Assembly (NCBI RefSeq): GCF_003086295.3
Contig: NC_092051.1
Coordinates: 69,379,772 to 69,443,771 of the forward strand
Length of the DNA stretch: 64,000 bases
Source: Arachis hypogaea
Lineage: Eukaryota > Streptophyta > Magnoliopsida > Fabales > Fabaceae
Direction: 5' to 3'
The notes below the pieces were generated by a model. That model was given only the letters and a program-made list of their open reading frames with translations. It had not been told where the DNA came from and made no database searches. Below are positions 1 through 10,424 of this stretch, piece after piece (position 1 is the stretch's first letter; each line of letters begins with the position of its first letter). Made by a program: the position numbers and the translations under genes.

Positions 1-129
1 TGGTGTGAATGATTCCCTTGAAAATTATTGCATAAGATGGCAAAACTTTGAGGAAAATTCTTTGGTTTATGTTAGGTGATGAAGCAAGAAGGCAATGGAG
101 CAAGAATTGGAGCAAGAGAGATTGGGAAC

Positions 130-1165
130 ATAGCAATGTGTGTGCAGCAAGGAGGAAGAAGGGGCATTGTTGGCTGCATGTTCAGCAACAACTCCAGCAA
201 CAACGCCCAACAACTCAAGCTACCAGGAGGAAGAAGGGGCGTTGTTGGCTGCATGTTCAGCAACAACTCCAGCAACAACACCCAACAAATCAAGCTACCA
301 GGGAGAAGAAGGCTTGGGCGTTGTTCCTGGCGTGTTTTGCCAATAACATGGGCAACAATGCCAGGAATGCGTGTTTTGCCAATAACTTGGGCAACAACGC
401 CAGGAAGCTACCAAAGGAGAAGCATGCACGTTGTTCCTGGCGTGTTTTGCCAATAACTTGGGCAACAACGCCCATGCAAAATGGAGGAGAAGCCATGCAC
501 ATTGTTCCTGGCATGTTTTGCCAATAACTTGGGCAACAACGCCCATGCAAAATGGAGGAGAAGGCATGCACGTTATTCCTGGCGTGTTTTGCCAACAACT
601 TGGGCAACAACGCCAGGTAGCTTGACCTTGTACTCTTCAAAGGAGAATATCTTGAGCTAGAAAACTCCAAATGAGGTGATTTTAGTGGCATTGGAAAGTA
701 GACATCAAGAGCTTTCCAACCATATATCATAGCATAGGATTGGAGTTCATTTGAATCTTCAAAAGCTGGCTTCATTTAGAGCCTCAGAGACTAAGGGCGT
801 TGTTGCTGGCGTGTTTTGCCAACAACTTGGGCAACAATGCCAGGTAGCCTGACCTTGCCTTCTTCAATGGAACATAACTTGGGCTATAGAGATCCAATTG
901 AGATGCTTCCAAATGCGTTAGAAAGTAGACATCAAGATCTTTCCAACCATATATCATAGTCTATAGTGGAGCACAAAATTGAAGCTCAAACCAGAGGCAA
1001 CTTTGGGCATCAAAACTGAGTTCAAAAAGGCAGAAAGGGCCAAGTGTTTGGGCAACAACTTGGGCAACAACTTGGGCAACAACGCCCAAGCACCATGCCC
1101 CACTCCCAGGAAAGTGCCATGCACGTTGTCACTGGCATGTTTTGCCAATAACTTGGGCAACAATG
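130..1165 (+). repeat. Degenerate minisatellite with GGCGTTGTT / AACAACGCC inverted cores in LTR A
   Basis: Units of roughly 50-65 bp contain CTGGCGTGTTTTGCCAA, TAACTTGGGCAACAACGCC and GGGCGTTGTT. GGCGTTGTT and AACAACGCC alternate, so neighbouring units can pair as hairpins. Unit number and order differ between the two LTRs of the same element. Confidence 0.85.
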
Positions 1166-1303
1166 CCAGGCCATTGGACCAGAGCTATGAGAATGAGCCC
1201 TGTTTCCTCTGTTTGACAAGAGTTCTTTCATGAAGAAAAATCAACAAGAGCAAGGCCCAAATTGCTAACCCAAAAGGAGAATTTCAAAGAGTTTTAGGAA
1301 TAG

Positions 1304-1312
1304 TATAAATAG
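1304..1312 (+). promoter_or_regulatory. TATA box of LTR A
   Basis: TATAAATAG lies between the U3 minisatellite and a pyrimidine-rich stretch. The same motif is at 20699-20707 in the 3' LTR. The transcription start is inferred to lie about 30 bp downstream. Confidence 0.6.
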
Positions 1313-2409
1313 AGAATAGTTTTGTACTTTTGGGGAACGCTGGGGGGACACTTTTACTTTTTACACTTAGACTTTTACATTTTAAAACTAGCATTTTCTG
1401 TTTTACTGCTTCTACCCGTCCTCTATTTTGTTTTCTTTTGGAAAATTTGAATTTCAGTTTTCAAGAACTTCTTCTTCATTCTTCAATATTCTTTACTACT
1501 AAATTTTAATGTTTACTTTTGCATTTGTTGTTGAATTTAGAGCTATGATTCACTAAACCCCATTTTCATTAGGGGGAGGAGCTCTGCTCATTTGAATGGG
1601 TTGATAACTTTTCTTTTCCTTCTCAATTCAAGTGGTTCATCTAAGAGGAAACTCTTGTTCTTCACAGATTTAATCACCATCGAGAGAGGGATTGAATCTA
1701 TATGAATTATGTGGTGAACTTGAGAAAGGAGCTACATAATTCAGTTTAGAGTTCATCTTTTCATGATTTCTTTAATCCATACACTTTGGGTTGGTATGTG
1801 AGATGTAACCTCCCTTAGTTGAGATTCTGGAAGTTGTGTGGCTTGGATTAGAAATTAAACTTCATCTCTTCTCATGAACAATTAGATCACGAGAGTGGCA
1901 ATTGGTTGTGTTGAGAGAAATTGAGTTACTAACAGATTAGGACTCAATTACCCACAATCTGCCATGGATCTATACCCATGATTGAGAAGGAATTGATCAA
2001 CATCAATTCATGAGAATTTGCATCTCTGATCCCTAATGATCTCTCCATCATTAATTCTCATCTATTTTGTTCTTTAGTTCTTTAAATACCCATTACCCAA
2101 TTCCATTTTATCTTCTTGCAATTTATCTTTCTTGCCAATTACATTCTGTTTTCTATATCTTGCAGTTTACTTTTCTGCTCTTTATAATTCCGCAATCTTT
2201 ACTTTCTTGCAAGTTATCTTTAATGTCATTTAAGTTTTAGTTATTTACTTTCATTGTTCTTCTTTATTCTAGTTCTTTAAATTCTTTGTCATTTAACTTT
2301 CCGCAATTACATTCAAAAATCAAATTTCATGAAATCAAAACCATGTTTGCTTGACTAAATTTACCATTTAACTAAAGTTGCTTAATCTACCAATCTCCGT
2401 GGGATCGAC

Positions 2410-2424
2410 CTCACTCTTAGTGAG
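2410..2424 (+). promoter_or_regulatory. U5 hairpin of LTR A
   Basis: CTCACT-CTT-AGTGAG, a perfect 6-bp stem, lies in the block GTGGGATCGACC ... ACTTGATACGACCC that all Athila-type LTRs here share. The 3' LTR copy is at 21821-21835. Confidence 0.6.
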
Positions 2425-2499
2425 TTTTATTACTTGATACGACCCGATATACTTGCCGGTGGTTATACGTGAATTACTAATTTTCGCGTATCAAATTTT

Positions 2500-2517
2500 T
2501 GGCACCGTTGCCGGGGA
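2500..2517 (+). other. Primer binding site of element A (tRNA-Asp type)
   Basis: TGGCACCGTTGCCGGGGA begins 6 bp after the LTR end. It differs by one base from the tRNA-Asp complement known for Athila elements (TGGCGCCGTTGCCGGGGA). Confidence 0.85.
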
Positions 2518-2678
2518 TTGGAAGAGATTGACAATGATTAAGTGAATGGTAGTTTAGATTAAGCATTTTTCTTTTCCTTGTTAAAGCCCACTAACTGTTT
2601 GATATTTTGTTTTGCTAACTTTAACTTCACTCTAGTAATAGAGTGTTTCATTTGTGTTGTTGGTTTGTGTGTTTGTGT

Positions 2679-3890
2679 ATGTCAGAGGCAAGGAGATTTA
2701 ATCCTAAAGACGAGAGAATCCTCCGAAGGTTAAGGAGAGAAGCAACAGGAAAAGGGATAATTGGTGAGGAGGATTCAGAAGGAGAAGACCAAGTCATGGA
2801 GGGCAATTCGCACAACCCTCCTGAGGGAGTTGCCGACAATAACAACCCACCTCAAAGGAGAGTTCTAGATTCTTACACTCTCCCAAATCCAAGACACTGT
2901 GGGAGCAGTATACTCGCTCCCAATGTTCATGCAAACAACTTTGAATTGAAGCCTCAGCTCATCACTCTCGTGCAAAACAATTGTTCCTATGGAGGAGGCC
3001 CCCTTGAGGATCTAATTCAACACCTATCTGTCTTCCTAAGAATATGTGAAACTGTCAAGACAAATGGTGTGCATCCAGATGTTTACAAGCTGCTATTATT
3101 CCCATTTTCTTTAAGGGACAAGGCATTTCAATGGCTGGAGACATTTCCCAAAGAAAGTATCAACACTTGGGATGATCTGGTGAATAAATTCCTATCCAAG
3201 TTCTATCCGCCTCAGAGGATCATCAGGTTGAAAACGTTCACTCAAATGGATGGGAAATCATTGTATGAGGCATGGGAAAGATACAAAGCTCTGATTAGGA
3301 AATGTCCACCTGAGATGTTCAGGGAATGGGATAAACTTCAAAATTTCTATGAAGGGTTGACTCAAAAATCTCAAGAGTCCTTGGATTACTCTGTAGGAGG
3401 ATCGCTACAATTGATGAATATAGCCGAAGAAGCTTAGAATCTCATAGACATGGTGACAAATAACCAATACTTCTTTACTCATCAGAGGCAACGCCAACCT
3501 ATTCAAAAGAAGGGTGCATTGGAACTAGAAGGAGTGGACACAATCTTGGCACAGAACAAGTTGATGCACCAACAAATCCAGCAACAAATGGAAATGATGG
3601 CTAAGAGAATAGATGGCCTCCAACTAGCTTCAGTGAGCACCACAAATCAACCTTCAATTGAATGGGGTCAAAATGAAGCGAGCAATGTTGAGCAGCAACA
3701 AGAACAGGTTCAATATATGCATAATACCTCAAATCCTTCTCAAAATGATTTCCATGGTGACATATACAACTCATCTTGGAGAAATCACCCCAACCTGAGA
3801 TGGGGTGACAATCAAAATTCATGGCAGAGAAACCACAATTCCAATAATTCCCGCAATACAAACAACCAAAATCATTCACCCACCCAGTAA
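2679..3890 (+). pseudogene. Element A gag, one in-frame stop
   Basis: This is an Athila-lineage Gag, the capsid-like protein that packages element RNA. The frame opens at ATG 2679 (MSEARRFNP; an upstream in-frame ATG at 2643 lies in a Cys/Val-rich stretch and is less likely). It contains the conserved core ANNFELKPQLITLV, YKLLLFPFSLRDKA, WDDLVNKFLSKFYPPQR and LYEAWERYKALIRKCP. A TAG at 3435 replaces the Gln seen in EEAQEL of related elements. The same frame then continues (MVTNNQYFF ...) to 3890 through a Gln/Asn-rich tail. No zinc knuckle was seen. The next frame, carrying protease, is offset by one base, so either a 1-nt indel lies near 3870-3885 or there is a frameshift site. Confidence 0.8.
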
Positions 3891-5598
3891 CACTAACCAA
3901 TACAAAAACTCACAAAACACATATCATCCACCTCATAACAACTCACAAACTCACCAAAATAACCTTTCCACACTTCCATTCAACTCACAAAACAACCACC
4001 TCAATGCTCCAAACAACCTCCACCAGCAACCATCACCTCCCATGCAACCACATCCAGACTCTCAGAGGATCTCTAACTTAGAGATGTTAATGGAGAAACT
4101 CATCAAGACTCAAGAGATGGCAAGACAAGATCAAGCCCTGACACTCAAAAACCAAGATGTATCTATGAAAAATCTTGAAAGACAAATGGGACAAATGGCT
4201 AAACATATCACAGAGATAGGTGAGAAGCGAGCATTCCCTAGTACCACTGAAGATAACCCAAGAGACACAGGAAAAGCCATAAAATGGGAGGAGTGTAAAG
4301 CAATCACCCTGAGAAGTGGTAAGAAGGTGGAGACGGAAGCCATCACTCAAGAAGAGCACAACAAAGAAGGCTTAAAAGAAGAGGTGAAGGAGCAAAAGCA
4401 GGAGCAAGAAACCTCTACACAAAGTGATAAGTCAACTAAGAAAGAGGCAGTGAGAGCATATCAACCAATGCTACCATATCTTCAAAGATTCAAGGGAGAG
4501 AACAAAGAGAAGCAATACTCCAAGTTCCTGGAGATATTCAAGACACTTCACATCAACATCCCCTTCATAGAAGCACTTGAACAAATGCCATTATATGCAA
4601 AGTTCATGAAGGAATTGTTGACAAAGAAAATATCCTTGAAGGAGGGACAAATGGTTGTAATGACTACGGAATGTAGTGCCATCATCCAGAAAGGATTACC
4701 AAGGAAGAGGAAGGACCCAGGGAGCTTTCATATCCCCTGCACCATAGGCAACATGACAATTGAGAAAGCATTTTGTGATCTTGGTGTAAGCATCAACCTA
4801 ATGCCTCTATCCTTGATGAAGAAGCTTCAGATTCATGAATTGAGACCCACAAAAATAGCCCTTCAAATGGCGGACAAATCCATTCAGCAAGCTCTTGGAG
4901 TAGTAGAGAATGTATTGGTAAAGGTGGACAAATTTTTCCTCCCAGCTGACTTCGTCATCCTAGACATAGAGGAAGACGACAACACTCCTATTATCCTAGG
5001 GAGACCTTTCTTAGCTACTGCCAGGGCATTGATAGATGTTGAAAAAGGAGAATTGATGCTAAGGGTGCATGAAGAACATATAGTGTTCCATGTCTTCAAG
5101 AATTTGCAAGATTCCACCCAAGAGAAAGAATGTATGAAGATTGATTCCATAAATCCAAACTTGAAAGAGGCACCTAATGAGACACTCCCAATGCACTTAT
5201 GCTCATGCTGGAAAGGAAAGGAAGAGGTAGAAATGGTGCAACAAGCTCAAAGAATAGAGGAGAAGCTACAACCAAAGCTTGCATTTGAGATTCTCAGCAA
5301 GGACATCCCAAAAATTGAGGCTTCAAAACCTGAACTACCTCCTGAAAAAGAAAAGAGTCCCAAGAAGAAAGTGCCAAGAGGATGGAGAAACAAGAAAATC
5401 CCCACTGAAGGCTTTTCACTAGGGGATAAAGTGATGCTAACTTACCAACCAATAGAAACATCTCCACACTTTTCTGGATACTACACAGTGAATAAAATCC
5501 TCTCACTTGAACATGTGGAAATCATCAAGAATGATACTGGAAGGAAGCTCACAGTGAGAGCGGAAGGATTAAGGCACTATGATCATCATCCTCCCTAA
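3805..5598 (+). CDS. Element A protease ORF fused to an integrase-type C-terminal tail
   Basis: Open for 597 codons. The true Gag-continuous part probably begins near 3880. Residues 1-130 are Asn/Gln/Pro-rich, then a coiled-coil-like stretch precedes the linker motif AITLRSGK. The retropepsin-like protease has AFCDLGVSINLMPLS (Asp-Leu-Gly codons 4777-4785) and the flap-region motif PIILGRPFLATARA. About 190 codons later, after a Lys-rich linker, comes GDKVMLTYQP ... YYTVNKIL ... ALRHYD-like sequence (5407-5595), which resembles the basic C-terminal end of Athila integrase. RT, RNase H and the integrase core are missing, yet the frame stays open across the join. The protein would be a Gag-Pro product of a non-autonomous element. 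Function is inferred. Confidence 0.72.
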   Translation: MTIKIHGRETTIPIIPAIQTTKIIHPPSNTNQYKNSQNTYHPPHNNSQTHQNNLSTLPFNSQNNHLNAPNNLHQQPSPPMQPHPDSQRISNLEMLMEKLIKTQEMARQDQALTLKNQDVSMKNLERQMGQMAKHITEIGEKRAFPSTTEDNPRDTGKAIKWEECKAITLRSGKKVETEAITQEEHNKEGLKEEVKEQKQEQETSTQSDKSTKKEAVRAYQPMLPYLQRFKGENKEKQYSKFLEIFKTLHINIPFIEALEQMPLYAKFMKELLTKKISLKEGQMVVMTTECSAIIQKGLPRKRKDPGSFHIPCTIGNMTIEKAFCDLGVSINLMPLSLMKKLQIHELRPTKIALQMADKSIQQALGVVENVLVKVDKFFLPADFVILDIEEDDNTPIILGRPFLATARALIDVEKGELMLRVHEEHIVFHVFKNLQDSTQEKECMKIDSINPNLKEAPNETLPMHLCSCWKGKEEVEMVQQAQRIEEKLQPKLAFEILSKDIPKIEASKPELPPEKEKSPKKKVPRGWRNKKIPTEGFSLGDKVMLTYQPIETSPHFSGYYTVNKILSLEHVEIIKNDTGRKLTVRAEGLRHYDHHPP

Positions 5599-5639
5599 AG
5601 AGGGACAACCGTCAAGCTAATGACGATAAAAGAGCGCTT

Positions 5640-5657
5640 GTTGGGAGGCAACCCAAC
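5640..5657 (+). other. Post-stop hairpin, loop AGGCAA (element A)
   Basis: GTTGGG-AGGCAA-CCCAAC, 6-bp stem, 42 bases after the TAA and preceded by AGCGCTT. Counterparts stand at the same place in B, F and E. Confidence 0.65.
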
Positions 5658-6040
5658 CTGAGGTAGTTTTCTTTTCATAGCTAGTTTAATAAAAAGGTTA
5701 ATTAGCTTTATCCATATTGCAAGAAGCTAAGTTTGGTGTTGCACACCAAAACAATATAAGGGAGAATGAAGAATTCTAAGTTTGGTGTTCCATTAAAATC
5801 TCATCATAAAACATATTCTCTCCTTCTGCATAATGCTAGCTTCAAGCATTTAGATAAACTAGTTAACTATTCTGCTGTTTCCTAGTTTTTAGTTCTATTA
5901 CCTTTGGCAAAGAAAAAGAAGTTCCACATATGGTTGATTTGATGCATGAGAACCATTGGCAAGGTACTAAGTTTGGTGTTCTCACACCAAAGTAAGTTCA
6001 AAAGCCCACAAATAATTCATGCATGCTAAACATTTCTCAA

Positions 6041-6059
6041 GTGCTTGGGGACAAGCAAC
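6041..6059 (+). other. Internal TGCTTG-GGGA-CAAGCA hairpin (element A)
   Basis: 6-bp stem with loop GGGA, preceded at 5969 by AAGTTTGGTGTT. It is the internal counterpart of the hairpin before the 3' LTR. Confidence 0.55.
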
Positions 6060-7064
6060 TTTCAAAATTCATTGTAGGCAGTCACTTCAATTTTTGGAAG
6101 GATTAAGCATCATCAATCAAAGAGGCAAAGAAGGATGTAAAGACCAACGATGATGATGATAAGGAGTAAAGCAAGTGAACTCAAAAAGGTTGTATTATTA
6201 AGTGATTGTCTTTTATTTAAAACTGTTATGATTGAAAGTAATATTGCACCCCTGCTTGTCTGCTTAGCATAATCTCTTTAAAAGTTCAATAACTAAGATG
6301 CTAAATACATCATAGTACCATACACTTGAAAATCTGCTTACACTCAAGATCCATAAATTGCAAACAGAGAACAGTTCTTTGAAAAGAATGATTGAGGAGT
6401 CAAAAATTTGTTTTGAGGCAAGCAAAAGATTAAGAGAAGTGGTGGTTCTAGTTGTATGATTGTGTATTGAGGTTGCATGTTTGTGAAAACCTGCATGGGA
6501 GCTCATAGGCAGGAAATAGAGTTCAAAGAAGTATTGTGGAGATTCTCAAATATCTTTTGATCCAAGAAGCAGCAAAAAAAAATGACAAAAGGGTCTGAGC
6601 ATCAATTACTAGGAAGAAAAAGAAAGAAATAAGAACTCAAAGAGTTACTATCCTAGTTAAATGCTTGTGATAGAATTGTGTCAAAGAGAGAGGCTTGAGC
6701 AAGTAAATCCTAAGGGGTGCTTCAACACCTAATACCTTAAAACCAACTGGTTTGGGAGTATTGATTGAAAGCTTATCTAAAGAGCCGCTTTGAGACATGA
6801 CACTTAGAGTCAAGGCCAAAACACAAAAACTATAAGACTGCTTCAAGGTGATTACCTATAGAGAGATTTCCATGATATCATTTGAATGAAAGTCCTAAGA
6901 TCTAAGACTTCCAAAATGTAGGGACTAATAAGCACTGGAATCCTTACATGAGCATATAATTCAGAGTTCACCCCACTATCACTTAATCACTTCACTCACC
7001 AAGGCATTATAAGTTATCCCTCAACTTGTTCCGATTAAAAGAAACCTTTGTGCATAGTTCCTTT

Positions 7065-7101
7065 CTTGCTTGAGGACAAGCAAGGTTTAAGTTTGGTGTT
7101 G
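7065..7101 (+). other. Pre-LTR module of element A: hairpin plus AAGTTTGGTGTTG
   Basis: CTTGCTTG-AGGA-CAAGCAAG (8-bp stem, 7065-7084) is followed by AAGTTTGGTGTTG abutting the 3' LTR at 7102. This is the position of the plus-strand primer (polypurine tract), although the adjoining bases are G/T-rich rather than purine-only. Confidence 0.65.
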
Positions 7102-8152
7102 TGATGCGTTTGCATCTTTGCTATTTTAGCTAGTTAGTTTAAGTAGTTTTAGCTTAGTTTCATTCATTTTCTTTGAAATAAACAAGCATTTTAATGAGTT
7201 TTACCTCCATGCATTCATGAACCAAGAACTAGGTGAAATTTGGCATAATCCATGCAAATAATTCATAGAGTTTATAAACAAATTGGTGTGAATGATTCCC
7301 TTGAAAATTATTGCATAAGATGGCAAAATTTTGAGGAAAATTCTTTGGTTTATGTTAGGTGATGAAGCAAGAAGGCAATGGAGCAAGAGAGATTGGGAAC
7401 ATAGCAATGTGTGTGCAGCAAGGAGGACGAAGGGGCGTTGTTGGCTGCATGTTCAGCAACAACTCCAGCAACAACGCCCAACAAATCAAGCTACCAGGAG
7501 GAAGAAGGGGCGTTGTTGGCTGCATGTTCAGCAACAACTCCAGCAACAACGCCCAACAAATCAAGCTACCAGGGAGAAGAAAGCTTGGGCGTTGTTCCTG
7601 GCGTGTTTTGCCAATAATTTGGGCAACAACGCCAGGAAGTCACCAAAGAAGAGGCATGCACGTTGTTCCTGGCGTGTTTTGCCAATAACTTGGGCAACAA
7701 CGCCAGGAAGCCACCAAAGGAGAAGCATGCACGTTGTTCCTGGTGTGTTTTGCCAATAACTTGGGCAACAACGCCCATGCAAAATGGAGGAGAAGGCATG
7801 CACGTTGTTCCTGGCGTGTTTTGCCAATAACTTGGGCAACAACGCCCCTGCAAAATGGAGGAGAAGGCATGCACGTTGTTCCTGGCGTGTTTTGCCAACA
7901 ACTTAGGCAACAACGCCAGGCAGCTTGACCTTGTACTCTTCAAAGGAGCATATCTTGAGCTAGAAAACTCCAAATGAGGTGATTTCAGTGGCATTGGAAA
8001 GTAGACATCAAGAGCTTTCCAACCATATATCATAGCATGGGATTGGAGTTCATTTGAAGCTTTAAAAGCTGGCTTCATTTAGAGCCTCAGAGACTAAGGG
8101 CGTTGTTGCTGGCGTGTTTTGCCAACAACTTGGGCAACAATGCCAGGCAGCC
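7102..8152 (+). repeat. Element A 3' LTR, proximal part
   Basis: Begins TGATGCGTTTGC. From 7284 it matches the window start. It contains the same GGCGTTGTT/AACAACGCC minisatellite (7425-8147) and is cut at 8152 by element B. Confidence 0.9.
8148..8152 (+). repeat. Target-site duplication of element B (left, CAGCC)
   Basis: CAGCC here and at 20252-20256. Removing one copy and B restores the sequence found uninterrupted in the 5' LTR of A. Confidence 0.95.
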
Positions 8153-9693
8153 TGATGAGCGGATATTTTATACGCTTTTTGGGGTTAATTTCATGTAGTT
8201 TTGAGTATGTTCTAGTTGGTTTTTAGTCTATTTTCATTAGGTTTTAGGAAAAATTCATATTTCTGGACTTTACTATGAGTTGTGTGTTTTTCTGTAATTT
8301 CAGGTATTTTTCTGGCTGAAATTGAAGGAGCTGAGCAAAAATCTGATTCAGGCTGAAAAAGGACTGCTGATGCTGTTGGATTCTGACCTCCCTGCATTCA
8401 AAGTGGATTTTCTGGAGCTACAGAACTCGAAATGGCATGCTTTCAATTGCGTTGGAAAGTAGACATCCAGGGATTTCCAGTAATATATAATAGTCCATAC
8501 TTTGCACAAGGATAGATGACGTAAACTGGCGTTCAACTCTAGTTCTCTGCCCAATTCTGGCGTCCAGCGCCAGAAAAGGATCAAAAGCTGGAGTTGAACG
8601 CCCAAACTGGCACAAAAACTGGCGTTCAACTCCACAAATGGCCTCTGCACGTGAATTGCTTAAATCTCAACCACAGCACACACCAAGTGGGCCCCAGAAG
8701 TGGATCTCTGCATCATCCATCATAGTTTACTCATTTTTTGTAAACCTAGGCTACTAGTTTAGTATTCAAACAACTTTTAGAGACTAGTTTTGCATCTCAT
8801 GACATTTTTAGATCTGAACTTTGTACTCTTTGACGGCATGAGTCTCTAAACTCCATTGTTGGGGGTGAGGAGCTCTGCTGTGTCTCGATGAATTAATGCA
8901 AGTATTTCTGTTTTCCATTCAAACACGCTTGTTCCTATCTAAGATGTTCATTCGCGCTTAACTGTGATGAAGGTGATGATCCGTGACATTCATCACCTTC
9001 CTCAAACCATGAACGTGTGCCTGACAACCACCTCCGTTCTATATCCAATTGAATGAGTATCTCTTAGATTCCTTAATCAGAATCTCCGTGGTATAAGCTA
9101 GAACTGATGGCGGCATTCATGAGAATCCGGAAAGTCTAAACCTTGTCTGTGGTATTCTGAGTAAGATTCAATGATCGAATGACTGTGACGAGCTTTAAAC
9201 TCGCGAGTGCTGGGAGTTAGTGACAGATGCAAAAGGATGAAGAATCCTATTCCAGTATGATCGAGAACCGACAGATGATTAGCTGTGCTGTGACAGAGCA
9301 TGTGAGCATATTCTTCACTGAGAGGATGGGATGTAGCCATTGACGACGGTGATCCCCTACATACAGCTTTCCATAGGAGGACGTGCGTGTGTGAATCAGA
9401 AGACAAAGGAAAGCAGAGATTCAGAAGACAAAGCATCTCCAAAACTCCAACATATTCTCCATTACTGCATAACAAGTAACCTTTAGTTTATGCTCTCTTG
9501 GTTATTCGCAATTCAACTGATAAACATAATTGACTTCCTGACTAAGATTTACAAGATAACCATAGATTGCTTCAAACCAACAATCTCCGTGGGATTCGAC
9601 CCTTACTCACGTGAGGTATTACTTGGACGACCCAGTGCACTTGCTGGTTAGTGGTACGAGTTGTGAAAAGTGTGATTCACAATTTGTGCACCA
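8153..9693 (+). repeat. Element B 5' LTR
   Basis: Starts TGATGAGCGGATATTTTATA and ends GTGCACCA. Near-palindromes of the CTGGCGTT/AACGCC type lie at 8525-8635. A perfect 11-bp hairpin GAAGGTGATGA / TCATCACCTTC with a 10-nt loop lies at 8969-9000. The U5 hairpin CCTTAC-TCAC-GTGAGG is at 9601-9616. Antisense frames in it are not supported as genes. Confidence 0.93.
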
Positions 9694-9699
9694 AGTTTT

Positions 9700-9717
9700 T
9701 GGCGCCGTTGCCGGGGA
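9700..9717 (+). other. Primer binding site of element B (tRNA-Asp)
   Basis: TGGCGCCGTTGCCGGGGA, 6 bp after the LTR, the form known for Athila elements. Confidence 0.9.
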
Positions 9718-10424
9718 TTGTTCGTGTTTGAACAACTGACGGTTTATTTTGTTGCTTAGATTAGGAAAAATTTCTTTTTTTGTTTAGAGTCTCTTATTAT
9801 TGTCGTGTTAAAATTTTAGAGTCCTTATTTTCTTTTTAAAATAGTTTTCAAAAATAATTTCTCTATTAAATCCTGTGCCAAACTTTAAGTTTGGTGTTTT
9901 CTTGTTGATTTTTCTTAAAATTTTCGAAAATTTATTCTGGTTTTCTAAAAAATTTTAAGTTTGGTGTTCTTCCTTCGTGTTTTTGTGTTCTTGTGAATCT
10001 TCAAAGTGTTCTTGTGTTTTCCTTGTGTCTTGATCTTAAAATTTTTTAAGTTTAGTGTTCCTTAGTGTTTTTCCCTTAAAAATTTTCGAAAACAAGGAGC
10101 ATCAGATCTAAAAATTTTAAATCTTGTGCTATCTTATTGTTTTTCTCTCTCTTCTTAAAATTCAAAAATATCTTTTCTCTCTATTTTAAAGCATCTTTTT
10201 TTTGAAATCCATTTCCAAAATTTAGATTTTTATTTCAAAATTTAAAACCTTTTTCAAAAATCATCATATCCTTTTCAAAATCTCCTAACCACTTTCTCTC
10301 TCCTCACTTTTTCGAAAATCTTTCACTCATTTTTATTTATTTTATTTTGATTTATTTTGATTTTGAAATAAATAAATAAATAAATAAATAAAAATAGTTT
10401 TTATATCATCTCCCTTTCTCCATC
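9718..10424 (+). other. Element B untranslated leader
   Basis: About 700 bp, T-rich, with AAGTTTGGTGTT copies near 9887 and 9957 and a variant near 10050, then (AAAT)n at about 10371-10395. No reading frame. It presumably holds packaging signals; that is inference. Confidence 0.6.

Larger units (their letters stand above)
1..2493 (+). repeat. Element A 5' LTR (partial, about 182 bp missing at the left)
   Basis: It matches 7284-8152 joined to 20257-21904 almost base for base. It contains the minisatellite described separately, a TATA box, a T-rich leader and the U5 block ending GCGTATCA. The LTR copies differ mainly in repeat-unit number. Reading frames inside it come from the repeats and are not genes. 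Confidence 0.9.
5599..7101 (+). other. Element A 3' non-coding region
   Basis: About 1.5 kb with no credible reading frame. AAGTTTGGTGTT occurs at 5729, 5778, 5969 and 7089. The copies at 5729 and 5969 are followed by ACACCAAA, making 8-bp hairpins. The third ORF present in B, F and E is absent here. Confidence 0.7.

Noticed and set aside
72..775. Several overlapping open frames on both strands in LTR A (also at 7355-8078).
   Set aside because: They are produced by the GGCGTTGTT minisatellite, have low-complexity products and differ between the two LTR copies.
9098..9475. Antisense frame of 125 codons in LTR B, also at 19656-20033.
   Set aside because: It repeats only because the LTR repeats; no domain, no promoter, and equivalent frames are broken in LTRs E and F.
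9700..9717. Possible tRNA gene because of the tRNA-Asp-like sequence.
   Set aside because: Only the 18-nt complement of the tRNA 3' end is present, directly after the LTR: it is a primer binding site.
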